Below, in pieces: positions 46,329-57,064 of a stretch of DNA of 64,000 nt. Within the stretch, counting starts at the first letter, position 1. Every line of letters begins with the position of its first letter. The position numbers and the translations under genes were made by a program. The notes beneath the pieces were generated by a model. It saw only the letters and a program-made list of their open reading frames with translations. It made no database searches and was not told the origin of the DNA. Origin of the DNA: Apiospora phragmitis (taxonomy: Eukaryota; Ascomycota; Sordariomycetes; Amphisphaeriales; Apiosporaceae); the NCBI GenBank assembly GCA_038363925.1, contig JAQQWL010000011.1, positions 8,680,001 to 8,744,000 of the forward strand, in the 5' to 3' direction.

Positions 46329-47821
46329 TTGCAGAAACTGCCTTTCGATCTGCCCTGCTGCGCCTCCCAGGCGGGAGCAGCAGGGAGGCAGGCGCATGAC
46401 TCAAAATCCAGGCTGACCAGTCTACAAGTCTCGCTTCCGCAGGAGGAGATATCCATCATATTTCGCCAGTCTTTCCGAGAAGCACGCCCCGGAGTTGAAA
46501 TTCGCCCTCATGACCTCGAAAGGCCTAACCCATCCAGCGTCGACGTATCCCGCCAGGACAAGTTCACAACCTCCTTTCCCTTGGCTATTGGACACGATCT
46601 TCTTACGTTTACGGTACTTCGAACCATCTACAAAGTCTTACCAGATCAAGCAACATATCAATCATCTCTCATTCCACGGGATTTTCTTTCCCACTTTCAC
46701 ACCAAATGGGGGAAGGAGCTGCTGAAATTTGATCCTGATTTCCACGGCAGTATTCCACAACTGTTACACATCGAGTGGCGTGATTGGTACGCATACTCCA
46801 TCTCCTTCAGCTTGGTACGCATACTCCATCTCCTTCAGCCCGGATAGCAAGCTGTTGTCTTTCGCGGACTACAGGCAAGCTTGCCAAACTACTTTGGCTA
46901 TTTTTACGGTCCATTATACTCCTACACTTAGCTTGCAATTGATCCAATCTACAAATGCAATGCTGAGATTACCTCGAGTAAAGGAGATGCATTTCCATCC
47001 CTGGAAGCCGCTCCTTATCTTCCTGGCGGAGACCAAGGTGTGGCTATGGACGTATGAAAGAAGTGAGTCTGCAGTCTATTCTCACGTGGAAACAGTTCCA
47101 CATCATTCACCTTGTGCTCATTTGTTCTTTTAGGAGAGCTGACAAGACCCGTACATCTCGGAACCAAGTTTGACGGATGCCGGGAACAACTCCAGACTTT
47201 GACTAATCTGTCGGTTTCCGTCTGTGGAGATTTCGTTTTAGCAAGAAACTCGACAGACACTGTTGTTGTGCCCCTGCCAGAAGGCGTTCCTTTGACAAAG
47301 AGACCGTGAAAGACCAGAGGGTAGCGAAAAGAAAGCGAAGCGCAGATTACTGAGGACCCAACCCGTCTCTAGGCAGTCTTGTGCGCCTGGGGTGTGATCA
47401 GGGTCTCCCGGAAAGAACTCCCCATCTATCCATGGCAGGAGCTACACCTACCACAATGACCGTTATGCATGAAGGGAATAGCATCAGTCTCGAACTATCA
47501 TCACAAAGCCCTCTGGGTGAAACGAGGCGGCGTCAAATTGTTGTATTGCCCAAGAAATTCGAAACCAATGACAAGGCAATCAGCGTCAAATTTCTTGAAT
47601 CGCCCAACGAACATTTGCGGATCATTGTGGACAACACCGCAACAGAGGGATACACCTTGGATAAGGACCGAAATTTCTCTCACCCTACCGTGATAGAGAA
47701 AGACGTGAGATTTGTGGGATCCATGGTCACTTCCACCACTCCAGGTTCGTTGAGGATGCACTGTCGTATGGTAAATATTTGTGTGCTGATACGGTTTAGC
47801 CTTATCCGGGCCGACACATAA
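46329..47821 (+). pseudogene. Remnant of a large fungal protein, beta-propeller-like C-terminal part, broken by a 28-bp duplication
   Basis: The reading pieces are FDPDFHGSIPQLLHIEWRDW, then YAYSISFSPDSKLLSFADYR (WD-blade-like), KEMHFHPWKPLLIFLAETK, VWLWTYER, a likely intron at about 47064-47132 (GTGAGT...TTTTAG), RELTRPVHLGTKFDG and further on NSISLELSSQSPLG and HLRIIVDNTATEGYTLDKDR to VIEKDVRFVG. These resemble the C-terminal parts of large fungal NACHT/STAND or WD-type proteins; this assignment is from general resemblance only. The frame is broken by an exact 28-bp tandem duplication (46784-46839) and again around 47300-47380. No NACHT or other N-terminal domain precedes it. Confidence 0.45.
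46784..46839. repeat. Perfect 28-bp tandem duplication inside a coding frame
   Basis: 46784-46811 is repeated exactly at 46812-46839 (unit starts TTGGTACGCATACTCC). Since 28 is not a multiple of three, it shifts the frame; with one copy removed, IEWRDWYAYSISFS continues into PDSKLLSFADYRQA. Confidence 0.95.
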
Positions 47822-48661
47822 GCGACTCCGCGGCCTTCCACTTGCATCGGATCCGACCCTGATTGAAGAATATTCTTTGCTATAAGTTTTGCGGAACTGC
47901 AGACGGATGCGTGAACTGAAACCCCTGGATTTCGTGGCTGTGAGCTAAAGAATGCGTTAAACTGCTGAGACGCCGGTATTGGGAGCCGGGCTACATCTGA
48001 AGTCGGTGTATAAGTAAAATCACTTGTATAGAGAGGCTGGCAGAGGTTAGTCATACAATATCCACATGCGAGACGACAAGATTGGTCTCACTTTGGTTGG
48101 CAAAGACAATGGAGGAGGGGGTGTATTCATGTTCCGTATCCAGATATAAGCACGGTACGCCTGCCAATTTCAACAGCCGCAAGCTTCCAGATATTCCGAT
48201 AGTAATATACATATATGGACCATTAAAGGGACGACTCAAATTTTCAAGCAGCGAAGCAAACCCTCTTTAATGTGATGTGACCCCGTTTGTCTTTCCCATG
48301 GCGCATTCATGTTATAGTGAGTACTTGATTTAAGAATGCACCACGAATATAAAGCCAACGCATATCCCTATTCTCGCCGTTTCGTCATAGTGTACTGGTT
48401 AAGAGCTCGATAATTCCGGGTCGCGTGGAACATACATGGGACCTATCAGGCTCGATGAGGCTAGTAAACGCAAGCTTAGCCGTTTCTATTAACTTACTGA
48501 GCCTTTTATATAAGACCGATATAAATCACGCTTAGTTTTAAGGGGTGCGAGGAAAGCAATAAATTGATAATTAAGGGCTATGTTCTTACTAGTATCATTA
48601 TCGGACTACTCAACATCCGTATCGCGTACTCTAGGTATTCTGCAATTCCTCCAGCACCCCG
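47822..48661. other. Intergenic, AT-richer, no gene seen
   Basis: Noncoding between the remnant and the orphan minus-strand frame. No recognised element. Confidence 0.4.
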
Positions 48662-49225
48662 TTACGTATTGGATAATGCGTGTGAAAACATCGCAGCGGA
48701 GCTGATCGTCCCTTTCTCGTTTTTCATGGCTCGCTCTTCCAACCTCTTTCTGGCACGTGAGACCCAGTACTCCGGCCGACCTCCCAAGAAGGATGTTTCT
48801 TCGGGCACGTACTCAAATGCCAAGTCCTTGGTATTCCCCTTGATTTGACGCTCAAAAGTGTCTTGGGGGCTTCCAGAGCCTATTTGGGTTGCGAGCAGAC
48901 CATTATTAGCCCTGTCTGTCTCGTAACCCTGTTTTCTCGGTGTCTGGCCTCTCTCTCTGTCTCTTACCTTGGCAATGACCTCGCGCGCCTCTTCTAGCAC
49001 TTGGGCTTTTCCTTTTTGGCCACCTTGCCGAACACTCTTGATCTGGATCAACACACTCTGGTCCGACACGGCTTGGATGCCGGGCTGCTTGCTCAAATGC
49101 CTCTTCACCGTGCAGAGGATGCGGATAGCAGTATAGACCGACTTCGGGCGGGTCTGCGTAATGCCCTTGTACAGTTGGACCGCAGAGTTTGGGGTGAAGA
49201 ATTTGGTCGGACCGTGGAATGTCAT
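48662..49225 (-). CDS. Hypothetical protein, basic, unknown
   Basis: A single ATG-initiated frame of 187 aa, Lys/Arg/Gln-rich (KRHLSKQPGIQAVSDQSV, VLEEAREVIAKVRDRERG, YWVSRARKRLEERAMKNE). No signal peptide, membrane helix or known domain was recognised. It sits between decayed genes and could be an orphan gene or chance frame; amphipathic charged segments favour some coding history. Confidence 0.3.
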   Translation of the reverse strand: MTFHGPTKFFTPNSAVQLYKGITQTRPKSVYTAIRILCTVKRHLSKQPGIQAVSDQSVLIQIKSVRQGGQKGKAQVLEEAREVIAKVRDRERGQTPRKQGYETDRANNGLLATQIGSGSPQDTFERQIKGNTKDLAFEYVPEETSFLGGRPEYWVSRARKRLEERAMKNEKGTISSAAMFSHALSNT

Positions 49226-49966
49226 TGTTCTTCAAATCGGCATAAGACCAATGGTATATAATTTGTTCACTGCCACCCGCGACGTCTCTTGGAGCAGCAG
49301 AAGGAAGCAACGTAGGAAGCAGAGACAGCTGATTGGGGAGTACAATTTTGATAACAATCCAAAGACCATTTACTCGGTTGTTCGTTGTTTTGGAAGCCGA
49401 AATGGGGGAACACAACTGGCACCTTGCGGGTTAGCTTTATATTGTTTGTTGCGGGGTTTCATCCCTGGTTGCATCGGCGTTAATGCAGTAACGAAATCGT
49501 ACGAGGAGGGGGGGAAGTTGGCAAACTGCCAAGGATATATCTTCCGATGAGGGGGTTTTCCGATATGGGAGACAAGGGGTTTCATCTGTCTCGAACCAAT
49601 TGCTGCCTGAAAGCCACCTGCAGCCGCCGACTAAATAGGGATAAGATAATCGGCTATTGGGATTGTTGCCTATGGGGTGTGCATCAAGACAAAAGGAAAC
49701 AAGGTGAAGCAGTGACGATAGAGAAGTTTCATAAGTCATAATTGTCAATTATTACGTTAAGCACGTTACACACTGCTAACAGTAAATAGGGGAATTGTGC
49801 AAACGAGTGACACCCTAGATACAGGACCGCCCTGCCAGGCGTCCAAGAAATAATAATCCGTCATCATTATCCACCACTGAAGGTCCTGTCATTACTATTC
49901 CACCCCCATTGTGCTCGATTACCGGAAGCTACCCAAGTAAGGGGGTATTGCCCTCTGAGAACTAGC
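49226..49966. other. Intergenic, no gene seen
   Basis: Downstream of the CFEM gene and upstream of the orphan frame. Nothing recognised. Confidence 0.45.
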
Positions 49967-50918
49967 TTAGTAGTTCTTGGGAGCCTGCTGGAGAGGCTGG
50001 GAGTTCTTGGACTTGTATCCATCTTCGGGGAGCTGGTTTTGCCCCGGCATCTTGGCAGTCTTGTAACCGCCCTTGGGGGCTTCGGCGTGCTCAGGCTTCT
50101 TGGGCTTGTACTCACCCTTGGGAGCCTGCTGCTGTTCCGGCTTCTTGGCCGGCTTGTGCTCGTCCTTGGCGGGCTCTTTTTGCTCCGTCTTCTTGGGCTT
50201 GTACGCATCCTTGGGAGCCTGCTGCTGTTCCGGCTTCTTGGTGGGCTTGTACTCGTTCTTGGCAGGCTCTTTCTGCTCCGTCTTCTTGGGCTTGTAATCA
50301 TCCTTGGGGGCCTGGTGAGACTCGGGCTTCTTGATGGGCTTGTACTCGTTCTTGGGAGCCTGCTGCTTGGGCTTGGGGTTGTTGTAGTTGCGCGCCCGGT
50401 ACTGGCTCTTGGGGGGCTGCTCGGGAGACTGAGGGCTCTTCGCCTGCCCGTCGACCTGGATGGAGTAGCCGCAGGTCTTCTCGATGAACGCGCTAATCTG
50501 GAGGCTGTGTTGAGAGATATCCAGTTAGCACCCCCAGGGTAGGTATCAAAAGGCTACGTTATGGAATTCTTACCGCTCCTTGGGCTGGTTGCACTTCTTC
50601 TCGATGCAAGGCACCACGGCATCGTGGAACTTTTGATCCCTGAGAGGGAGGTCCAGGCAGTTAGTAAAAACGCTTCCTGTTGAGATGGGTTTCCGGAAAG
50701 AGGATAGATACTCACTTGCAGAGGCACTCCCAAGGGTACTTCTTCCAGAGGTTGCGAATGTAGTGCTTCTGGTTCTTGCATTGGGAAGCCTCAACAGCCT
50801 TCTTGAAGCAGAGCTCGGCGCACAAAGGGGGGCCGTTGAGGTTGCGGTCCTCGATGGTGCTGGCGCCGACACCGGCAGCGGCGGCAAGGAGGGCGATGAA
50901 GGCAGCGTTGAAGTGCAT
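49967..50918 (-). CDS. CFEM-domain secreted protein with Lys/Pro/Gln-rich tandem-repeat tail
   Basis: There are three exons: 50918-50716, 50639-50574 and 50504-49967, giving 268 aa. A signal peptide is present (MHFNAAFIALLAAAAGVGAS). The CFEM domain has exactly eight cysteines, in PLCAELC, ASQC, ECLCKDQKF, VVPCIEKKC and EKTCGYS. The CxCxxxxF spelling is typical, and the two introns lie inside the domain. CFEM proteins are extracellular or wall proteins; some bind haem, others act in host contact. After the domain, about 150 residues consist of degenerate repeats of EYKPTKKPEQQQAPK and YKPKKTEQKEPAK units, strongly basic and proline-rich. No GPI-type hydrophobic tail is seen (ends QQAPKNY), so it is probably released or wall-bound by charge. 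The gene is intact. Confidence 0.9.
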
Positions 50919-52446
50919 TTTGAATGTAGTTGGTGATGGTTTTTTTCTCTCAGCAGACGAGCTGGTTTGTTTGGAAGAGAGTATGTTGGGCTGAGGAGCT
51001 GTTGATCTGTTGCAGTGTGTAGATGTGTGTGTGGTGATGATGAGGAAAAGAGTCGTTAGATGTTGGAGCGAGGCAGGTCTATTATTATAGAAGAACATTA
51101 TCATGCGTATATCAGTTGTTGATCTCGCCATAGGCGTCATGAGCACGAGGCTACCCCTAGTCGCATGCCAAGTCACCGCAATGTTGTGGTGTTTACTCTT
51201 CACTCTCTGACCTTACGATTAACGGAACATGAGTAGAGTTTAATTTGGATAGGGCTATCATCGATATATTCCTTGGCAGCCCTGTTCGAGCAATCGTACT
51301 ACGAGAAAGAGTCAAAACGGTAGACCACTAGCGCTGATAAGATTCGAAATTACCACCGAATATCATGCATCCTTTCCTCTACGATGCAAATTTCCCGGAC
51401 TGTGTATTGCGCACACGCTAGCTTCCAACGGCTTCTGGCTAACGTATGAAAGGGGCGTTGATCGTGGTCCCTTCCGGGAGATCAAAGCTTCGACGGGACC
51501 TTTGCCATCCACCACTCTAGCCTTTGGGCCCAATTCACCCTGGGCCGAGACCATACGCACAGCCCATCTAGAAAAGCCTCCAAGTAGAACCCGATATTTA
51601 GGTATTGCCTATCGCTACATAGGCAACTACGGTGGACCATTGTTGCCAAGCCAAGCCGGGTAGCGCCCCAAACTATGCCGTAAAACGGGCCCAACTGTAA
51701 TGCTAGTTAGTACGAATCTCAAGCCTTGGGGGTCACTGCAAAAACACGAGTAAAAGCAGACGGGTCGAGAGCTTTGCCCTTGAATATACCATTATGGTGT
51801 CATCAAACGTCCCGAGTCCAGTTGTACGGTAACGACAACACGTGATAGTATTATATGTTAAGAAAATCGACGTAGATATTCAGTGTCCGAGTCGGAACGC
51901 GGTTTGAGTTGATATGAAGAGGGACGACCCCTTTCCATGACAATTTGGGTATTACAATGACGTTCAGGCAGTCGTAGAATATACGTTGGCTTCCGGTACC
52001 TAAGAGGCTGAAGAAAAGCAAGGGAGTGCTCACGAAGCAGCTCCAGAGCATATGAGCACATCTAACTTGAATGGTGACTGAAAGTTAACGATGAGATAAA
52101 ATACCCCCTTTTCCCAACCCCTGGGAATTAAACAAGCCGCAGGGGTTTGATATAGTTCGACTGCAGCCGATTAGTTAGGCTCAAGGTGGTGATGAAATGG
52201 TTCGTCCAATCAGCATCCTCCCGATAGGAGAATGGGGCAATGCACGTGATATTAGCCCGCACTTTTCCCCATATCCTTATTCTAACGACCCAAATCCTTT
52301 TTTTCCCGCAGCAAGTGATTTGTTAATCAGAATCAGGGGGTTTAGGTAAGTCGGAGTTACCCGCCTGCATCGGCCCGTAGAATATGATGACGAGCTAACA
52401 ACAGTTTTGGTCTAGACAGCATCTCCTGTGTGCAGAACTCACAGCC
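50919..52446. other. Intergenic between divergent CFEM and RWD genes
   Basis: Holds both divergent promoters. On the minus strand a TATA-like CTATAATAATAG lies at about 51078-51089, 160-170 bp upstream of the CFEM start. No gene seen in 51.2-52.4 kb. Confidence 0.45.
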
Positions 52447-53451
52447 ATGGGCAGCAAAGATCCCGCCAATGGGGCCATGAAGCTCCTGCCAAAGGAGCTC
52501 CTAGAGATCCAGCTGGGCCAAATCGACTTGCTAATGGCCATGTATACGCTGGGGGAAGAACTAGTCGTGGCAGATACGGCGCGCACCTATGTCGAAGAGT
52601 TGAAAGACTGGTGCACAAGTGACGATGCAACAGCACCAGCACCAGGCAAACTCCTTCCGAGTATCGCCATGTTGCTCACCTTGGAAATCCACGCAGATGA
52701 AGGTTCTCCAACATCATCAACCTCGGAAAGGTCCCTGAAACTAGAGATATCGATACCGCTGGCCGTGGAAAACTCCCAGGATGTCGCAGGGATGGTGGAA
52801 CCGCCACCCGTCAAGTTCCGGCTGCAGCAGCCAACATGGATGAGCAAAGCCGAAGCCGCCCAGCTCATGGCCCGCATTCCACAAGACGCAAATAACAACG
52901 ACACGTTCGCGACGATAGAAAAGATCAAGGACGCCGCCTCCCTGCATCTACAACAGAACCAGCAGCACAACAGCACAGGCACGGAATCGGACACCAACGG
53001 CTACAATAACGACACCGGCACCCTCATCCGCGTCTGGTTCTACTTCCCCTCCATCAGCACGCGCGCCAAGCGCGACGACCTCGTCGCGCACGCGCCGCGC
53101 TACGGCCTCACGGGCTTCCTGCTCGCGGGCAAGCCGGGGATCCTGTGCGTCGAGGGCGCGTCGGCGCGCGCCGTCGATGACTACATGCGCTTCATCAAGA
53201 CGGAGAGCTGGGGCGACATCCCCGCCCACCACAAGAAGGTCAGCGAGCGGTACCGCGAGACCCTGAGCGGCGGCTCCGGTCCCGACGGGGCGGGGCCCGC
53301 GGCGGTGCGCGCTTTTCCCGACATGCGCGAAATTACCGATACTCTCGGCGAGCGGCGCGGTGAGCGCGCTAATCGCAACGATATGAGGGCGTTGGAGGCG
53401 TGGTTGACAGAGAGGGGGCTGGGGGATGCGATGACCAAGGTTCTGATATGA
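52447..53451 (+). CDS. RWD domain plus DUF1115 protein (RWDD2-like)
   Basis: A single frame of 334 aa starts MGSKDPANGAMKLLPKELLE. The N-terminal half is an RWD-type fold (LEIQLGQIDLLMAMYTLGEE, LTLEIHADEG, LEISIPLAVE, VKFRLQQPTWMSKAEAAQLM). The C-terminal part is the DUF1115 module (LIRVWFYFPSISTRAKRDDL, GLTGFLLAGKPGILCVEG, YMRFIKTESWGDIPAHHKKV). This two-module arrangement matches the RWDD2 family, conserved but poorly characterised; RWD folds are protein-interaction modules. GC content rises sharply in the second half. No intron or lesion was seen. Confidence 0.88.
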   Translation: MGSKDPANGAMKLLPKELLEIQLGQIDLLMAMYTLGEELVVADTARTYVEELKDWCTSDDATAPAPGKLLPSIAMLLTLEIHADEGSPTSSTSERSLKLEISIPLAVENSQDVAGMVEPPPVKFRLQQPTWMSKAEAAQLMARIPQDANNNDTFATIEKIKDAASLHLQQNQQHNSTGTESDTNGYNNDTGTLIRVWFYFPSISTRAKRDDLVAHAPRYGLTGFLLAGKPGILCVEGASARAVDDYMRFIKTESWGDIPAHHKKVSERYRETLSGGSGPDGAGPAAVRAFPDMREITDTLGERRGERANRNDMRALEAWLTERGLGDAMTKVLI

Positions 53452-53626
53452 GCTGGTTCCAAAACCCAAGGCTGCACATGGGCGTTTCCCGTCATCCCAG
53501 GGGGGAGAAAAGCCAAAGCGCCCAAACACTGTTTTAAGGACCATCGTATGGAACCATACACATTCGAGTCTACTTAGTATCTGGCCCGGCCCACCTAGCA
53601 CTACGAATTACACATATAGACTCGCC

Positions 53627-55683
53627 TTAGATGGCGTATCGGAACCAAGGGACGTTATCCGCCAACTCTCTCTCCAGCATCTTTTGCTCTTCCGTCAACT
53701 CCTGGGTGCCAACTTGCTGCGCCACGGCGTCCCGTCTGGCGTTCTCCCGACGACACCAGATAGTCATGAAGAGGGTCAAGAAGAATGCCATGCTTGGTCA
53801 AGATGTTAGTTTTAGCCGATCCTCAGCAGCGGCAGATGGCGAATACATACCACACGAATCCGATCAAGATGCTGTGTCCTGCAATGTAGCGGGGGCGGTC
53901 GCGCGTCAGGTACACGTAGCTCGCAATGATGCCGCCACAGTTGCCGCCCATGACTTGCATGGCGTACCTCGTTTCAGACTGCCTCCGATATTGGCGCCGT
54001 TCCAAGCCAGGCCCAGGGGAATTTGCGGATAAATACCTAAACAGTACCCCCGAAACGGGTTAACTTAGCACCACCAAAGTTCTCAGACGATAAAATCTCT
54101 ATATAGAGGGAGAAAGAGAGGAAAATTAGCAAGTGGCAAAAAGGCTTACCGATAGCAGCAAAGACCGTGCCTGTATACTGCACCGTGGCGTTCCCGCTCG
54201 CCGCGAGCAGCGCAAACCCCAAGATGGCGACGAGCTGGAACCCCAGCAGGAAGTCGCCGCGCTGGCGAACGCGGTCGGCGAGCCAGCTCGCGCCGATGGT
54301 GAAAACACAAGCACAAACGTAGGGCGGCACGCTCATGAGCTGCGCGTTGTTGGCCGAGTAGCCCATGCCCTTGACGATGGTGGGCAGGAAGAGCGAAAAA
54401 GAGTAAATGGGCGCGAACCCGGCCATGCAGATCAGCATGAAGACGTAGATCTTCCAGTCGGCCAGGGCTTGCCACACATATTTCACGTCAAAGTCGTCGG
54501 ACAGGTGGCCCCGGTCGGCGGTGAGGCGGCGCTCGACTTCGTCGCGCTCTTTGTCGGTGAGGAAATTTGCTCTGTGTCGCCGTGTAAGATAAGGGTAGAA
54601 AACATCAACAGGCATGGTCCGGTGGTTAGTTAGGGGCGTACTTACGTTGCGGGATAATCATATATGGCCCAGTAGGCTGAGAAAGAGACCAGTATACTGA
54701 GAAGGCCTTCCAGAATAAAGATCCAAGACCATGCTGAGAGTCCACCCACATCGCTACAAATCACTATCAGAAAACGGATGGCCATTCATTTGGGTGAATG
54801 ACACGGCTTTGATGCGATTACCTCATCTCGGCTATTCCTCTCGCCAAGATGCCACCGAAGGCACCAGCTAGCGTCGCGGCGGAGAAGAACAGGGCCATAC
54901 GAAAACCGCACTCATGCCTGCAATACTATTGGGTGATCTAGAGCCGTGGTGAGCGATTCTGCGCCGAATCCAATACCCGGAGTGGGAATAAAGGGGGGGA
55001 CCTGCAGAAGCAAGCTTACTGCAATATCTCGTTAGCACGACATATTGGATAGCCTGTGTGGTTTCACTCACCATAGTAGTTGACCCCAGGGAAAAATTCG
55101 CCCTCGAAGACGCCGAGGAACACCCGCGTCGCCATGAGCCCCGAGTAGCTCCTGACGAACCCCTGGGCGATCATGCAGGCCGACCAGGCGACCATGATGA
55201 AGGTCAGCCAGACCGACGGCCGCAGCCGCTTCATCATCATGTTGGACGGGATCTCGGCCGCGATGTAGAAGGGGAACAGGATGGCGAGGCAGTCGTTGTA
55301 CTGCAGGCCCTGGAGGCGCAGGTCCTGTTCCAGGCTGTCGAGGCGCGCATTGCCGATGTTGGTGCGGTCGAGGAAGCATAGCCTTTTTTTTTTTTTTTGC
55401 GATTTTTTGCGATTAGATCAGCCGACAATGATACCCTGCGCGAGAAGGCATAGTAAGTTTTTACGTTGGTGGGAAGGGCGACTTACAAATAAATCAGGCT
55501 CATGAATGGGATGAGACGCCAGTCCAGCTTCCTCAAGAGCTTCTTGGTCGCCTTCTGGTCAAACATGGGCACTTCTGAGACTTGCACTGTTGCTTCCACT
55601 ATCGAAGGAGAGTTGACATATTTGGTGGCTGACATGCCGCTGGTACCTGGTGCCTTCTCATCCATGGTGCCGTCGGTAGGCAA
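53627..55683 (-). CDS. Dal5-type (anion:cation symporter) MFS permease, one frame change
   Basis: Multi-exon gene for a 12-helix transporter of the allantoate/nicotinate permease family. Exon 1 is 55683-55487 (MPTDGTMDEKAPG... KLDWRLIPFMSLIYL); exon 2 is 55382-55072 (LCFLDRTNIGNARL, the family signature). Later exons carry HECGFRMALFFSAATLAGAF, SWIFILEGLLSILVSF, DKERDEVERRLTADRG, FMLICMAGFAPIYSFSLFLP, PLGLAWNGANIGGSLKR, YAMQVMGGNCGGIIASYVYL and the end ELADNVPWFRYAI. The family signature residues after helix 1 are present. The intron 1 acceptor lies next to a T15 run. The frame changes between GGSLKR and YAMQV at about 53964-53977; elsewhere exons join sensibly, though the short exon near 54.97-55.01 kb is uncertain. 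Substrate unknown. Confidence 0.8.
55384..55398. repeat. T15 homopolymer beside a splice acceptor
   Basis: Read on the coding minus strand this is A15 directly before the AAG acceptor of the transporter's first intron, the reverse of the usual pyrimidine tract. Confidence 0.8.
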
Positions 55684-57064
55684 TATGAGGAACAGGATTT
55701 GTGATGCGAATTCGGGTTTGGGTGCACCAAAAAGAAATATTGGATTCGCAGGAGACCCTGTCGACTTTAAAACCCGACAGCGACTTCTTTTTCAGAGTTG
55801 AAATCCATTCCCAGCCGATATGCAGAGAGCATGCACTGAGACACTGAAGCGCGTCCCACCCACAAGGCGGCATACTGTATGTAGATAGGTACCAGGTAAG
55901 CTATCACAATACATGCTCAAGAAACATGCTTGATAGCGTGCTAGGTTTCTCGCGACTTGTACGTCGTAGCGTCTTCAATTCGACGCCATAGGGCTGGGCA
56001 TAAGCTTATCTACACCAACCCCATACCCCGGATATCATTCCTCTTCATGGCGATTGTAGGGCCAGACCTTTGTAGAATCTGCGGGGGCAGGGAAGGACAT
56101 TGCGCAGTGTTAGCAGCATTAGTCTCTGCAGCCAAGGCCTAGACCTACCTGGCTGTTTGGAAAAAGGAAGCAACCATAGTCTACGGCGACCAGTCTGCAC
56201 AAGTTTGAAGATGAGATTATGAATATTCAATGCATATCATATCGTTTCTAGCTCAGATTCGCGACCTCTGTTCAATGGGAAGTAGTAGAAAGCCCTAGGC
56301 TGCGTTTGCCCGGTTTCTCGGCCAATTGTGGCGCTCAAGACTAGCCCCAGAAAGCAGAGCCGTGCCGGTAGATGGCTTATCGAGGGAGAATCAACGCATG
56401 TCAACATGTACCTAACAAATATGTACATATGTACGATCAAATACCGGTTGGGCGGTTAGTGCTTTGAAACGGACTCCTCCTACCTTACTGGCATCTCAAC
56501 AGTATTCGTTACAGCTTACGCCGTGCCCCTTTTTACCCACGCAATTATCTGCTCAGCAAAACGTCAACAACTTCTGCTATGGCTGGGATACAATCACGAC
56601 ATATTTGTTGCTCATTCACTGCTAGGTGGTTTCTTTCTGGGGATGGGGAAAAAGCATGTGCTGACTCGTGAAAAGGAAAGCCAACAAGACTTGGCCGCCT
56701 TGCAGGGCATCTTCAGCCGCAGCTAAGTGTGCATGGAGGGGTGGTTGGTTGAGACATCATGTAGATATACATGTCTTATCATTCCCTGGCTAGTGTGAGC
56801 CATTGGGCTGGAAAGTGCGTGAAACCGGCGTCACGATCTGCTCTATCATGCCGTGCATGGGCTCGGTCAGCAGACATGAACAAAACATGTGCATCTGTCC
56901 GAACCTTTCACTCAAGGGTCGAAGGTAATGCATGTTTATATAATCTTTCGACGTTTGGGTATTAGTATTATTTCAGTTGGTCCGACTTGATGGCCAACGG
57001 TTATTGGGAGCGGCTTCTGGCCTTAACCCCTATTTTTCTACTTACCTTAGCCAATCATTTGAAA
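55684..57064. other. Intergenic, no gene seen
   Basis: Promoter side of the Dal5-type gene and 3' side of the UNC93-like gene. No supportable gene. Confidence 0.5.
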
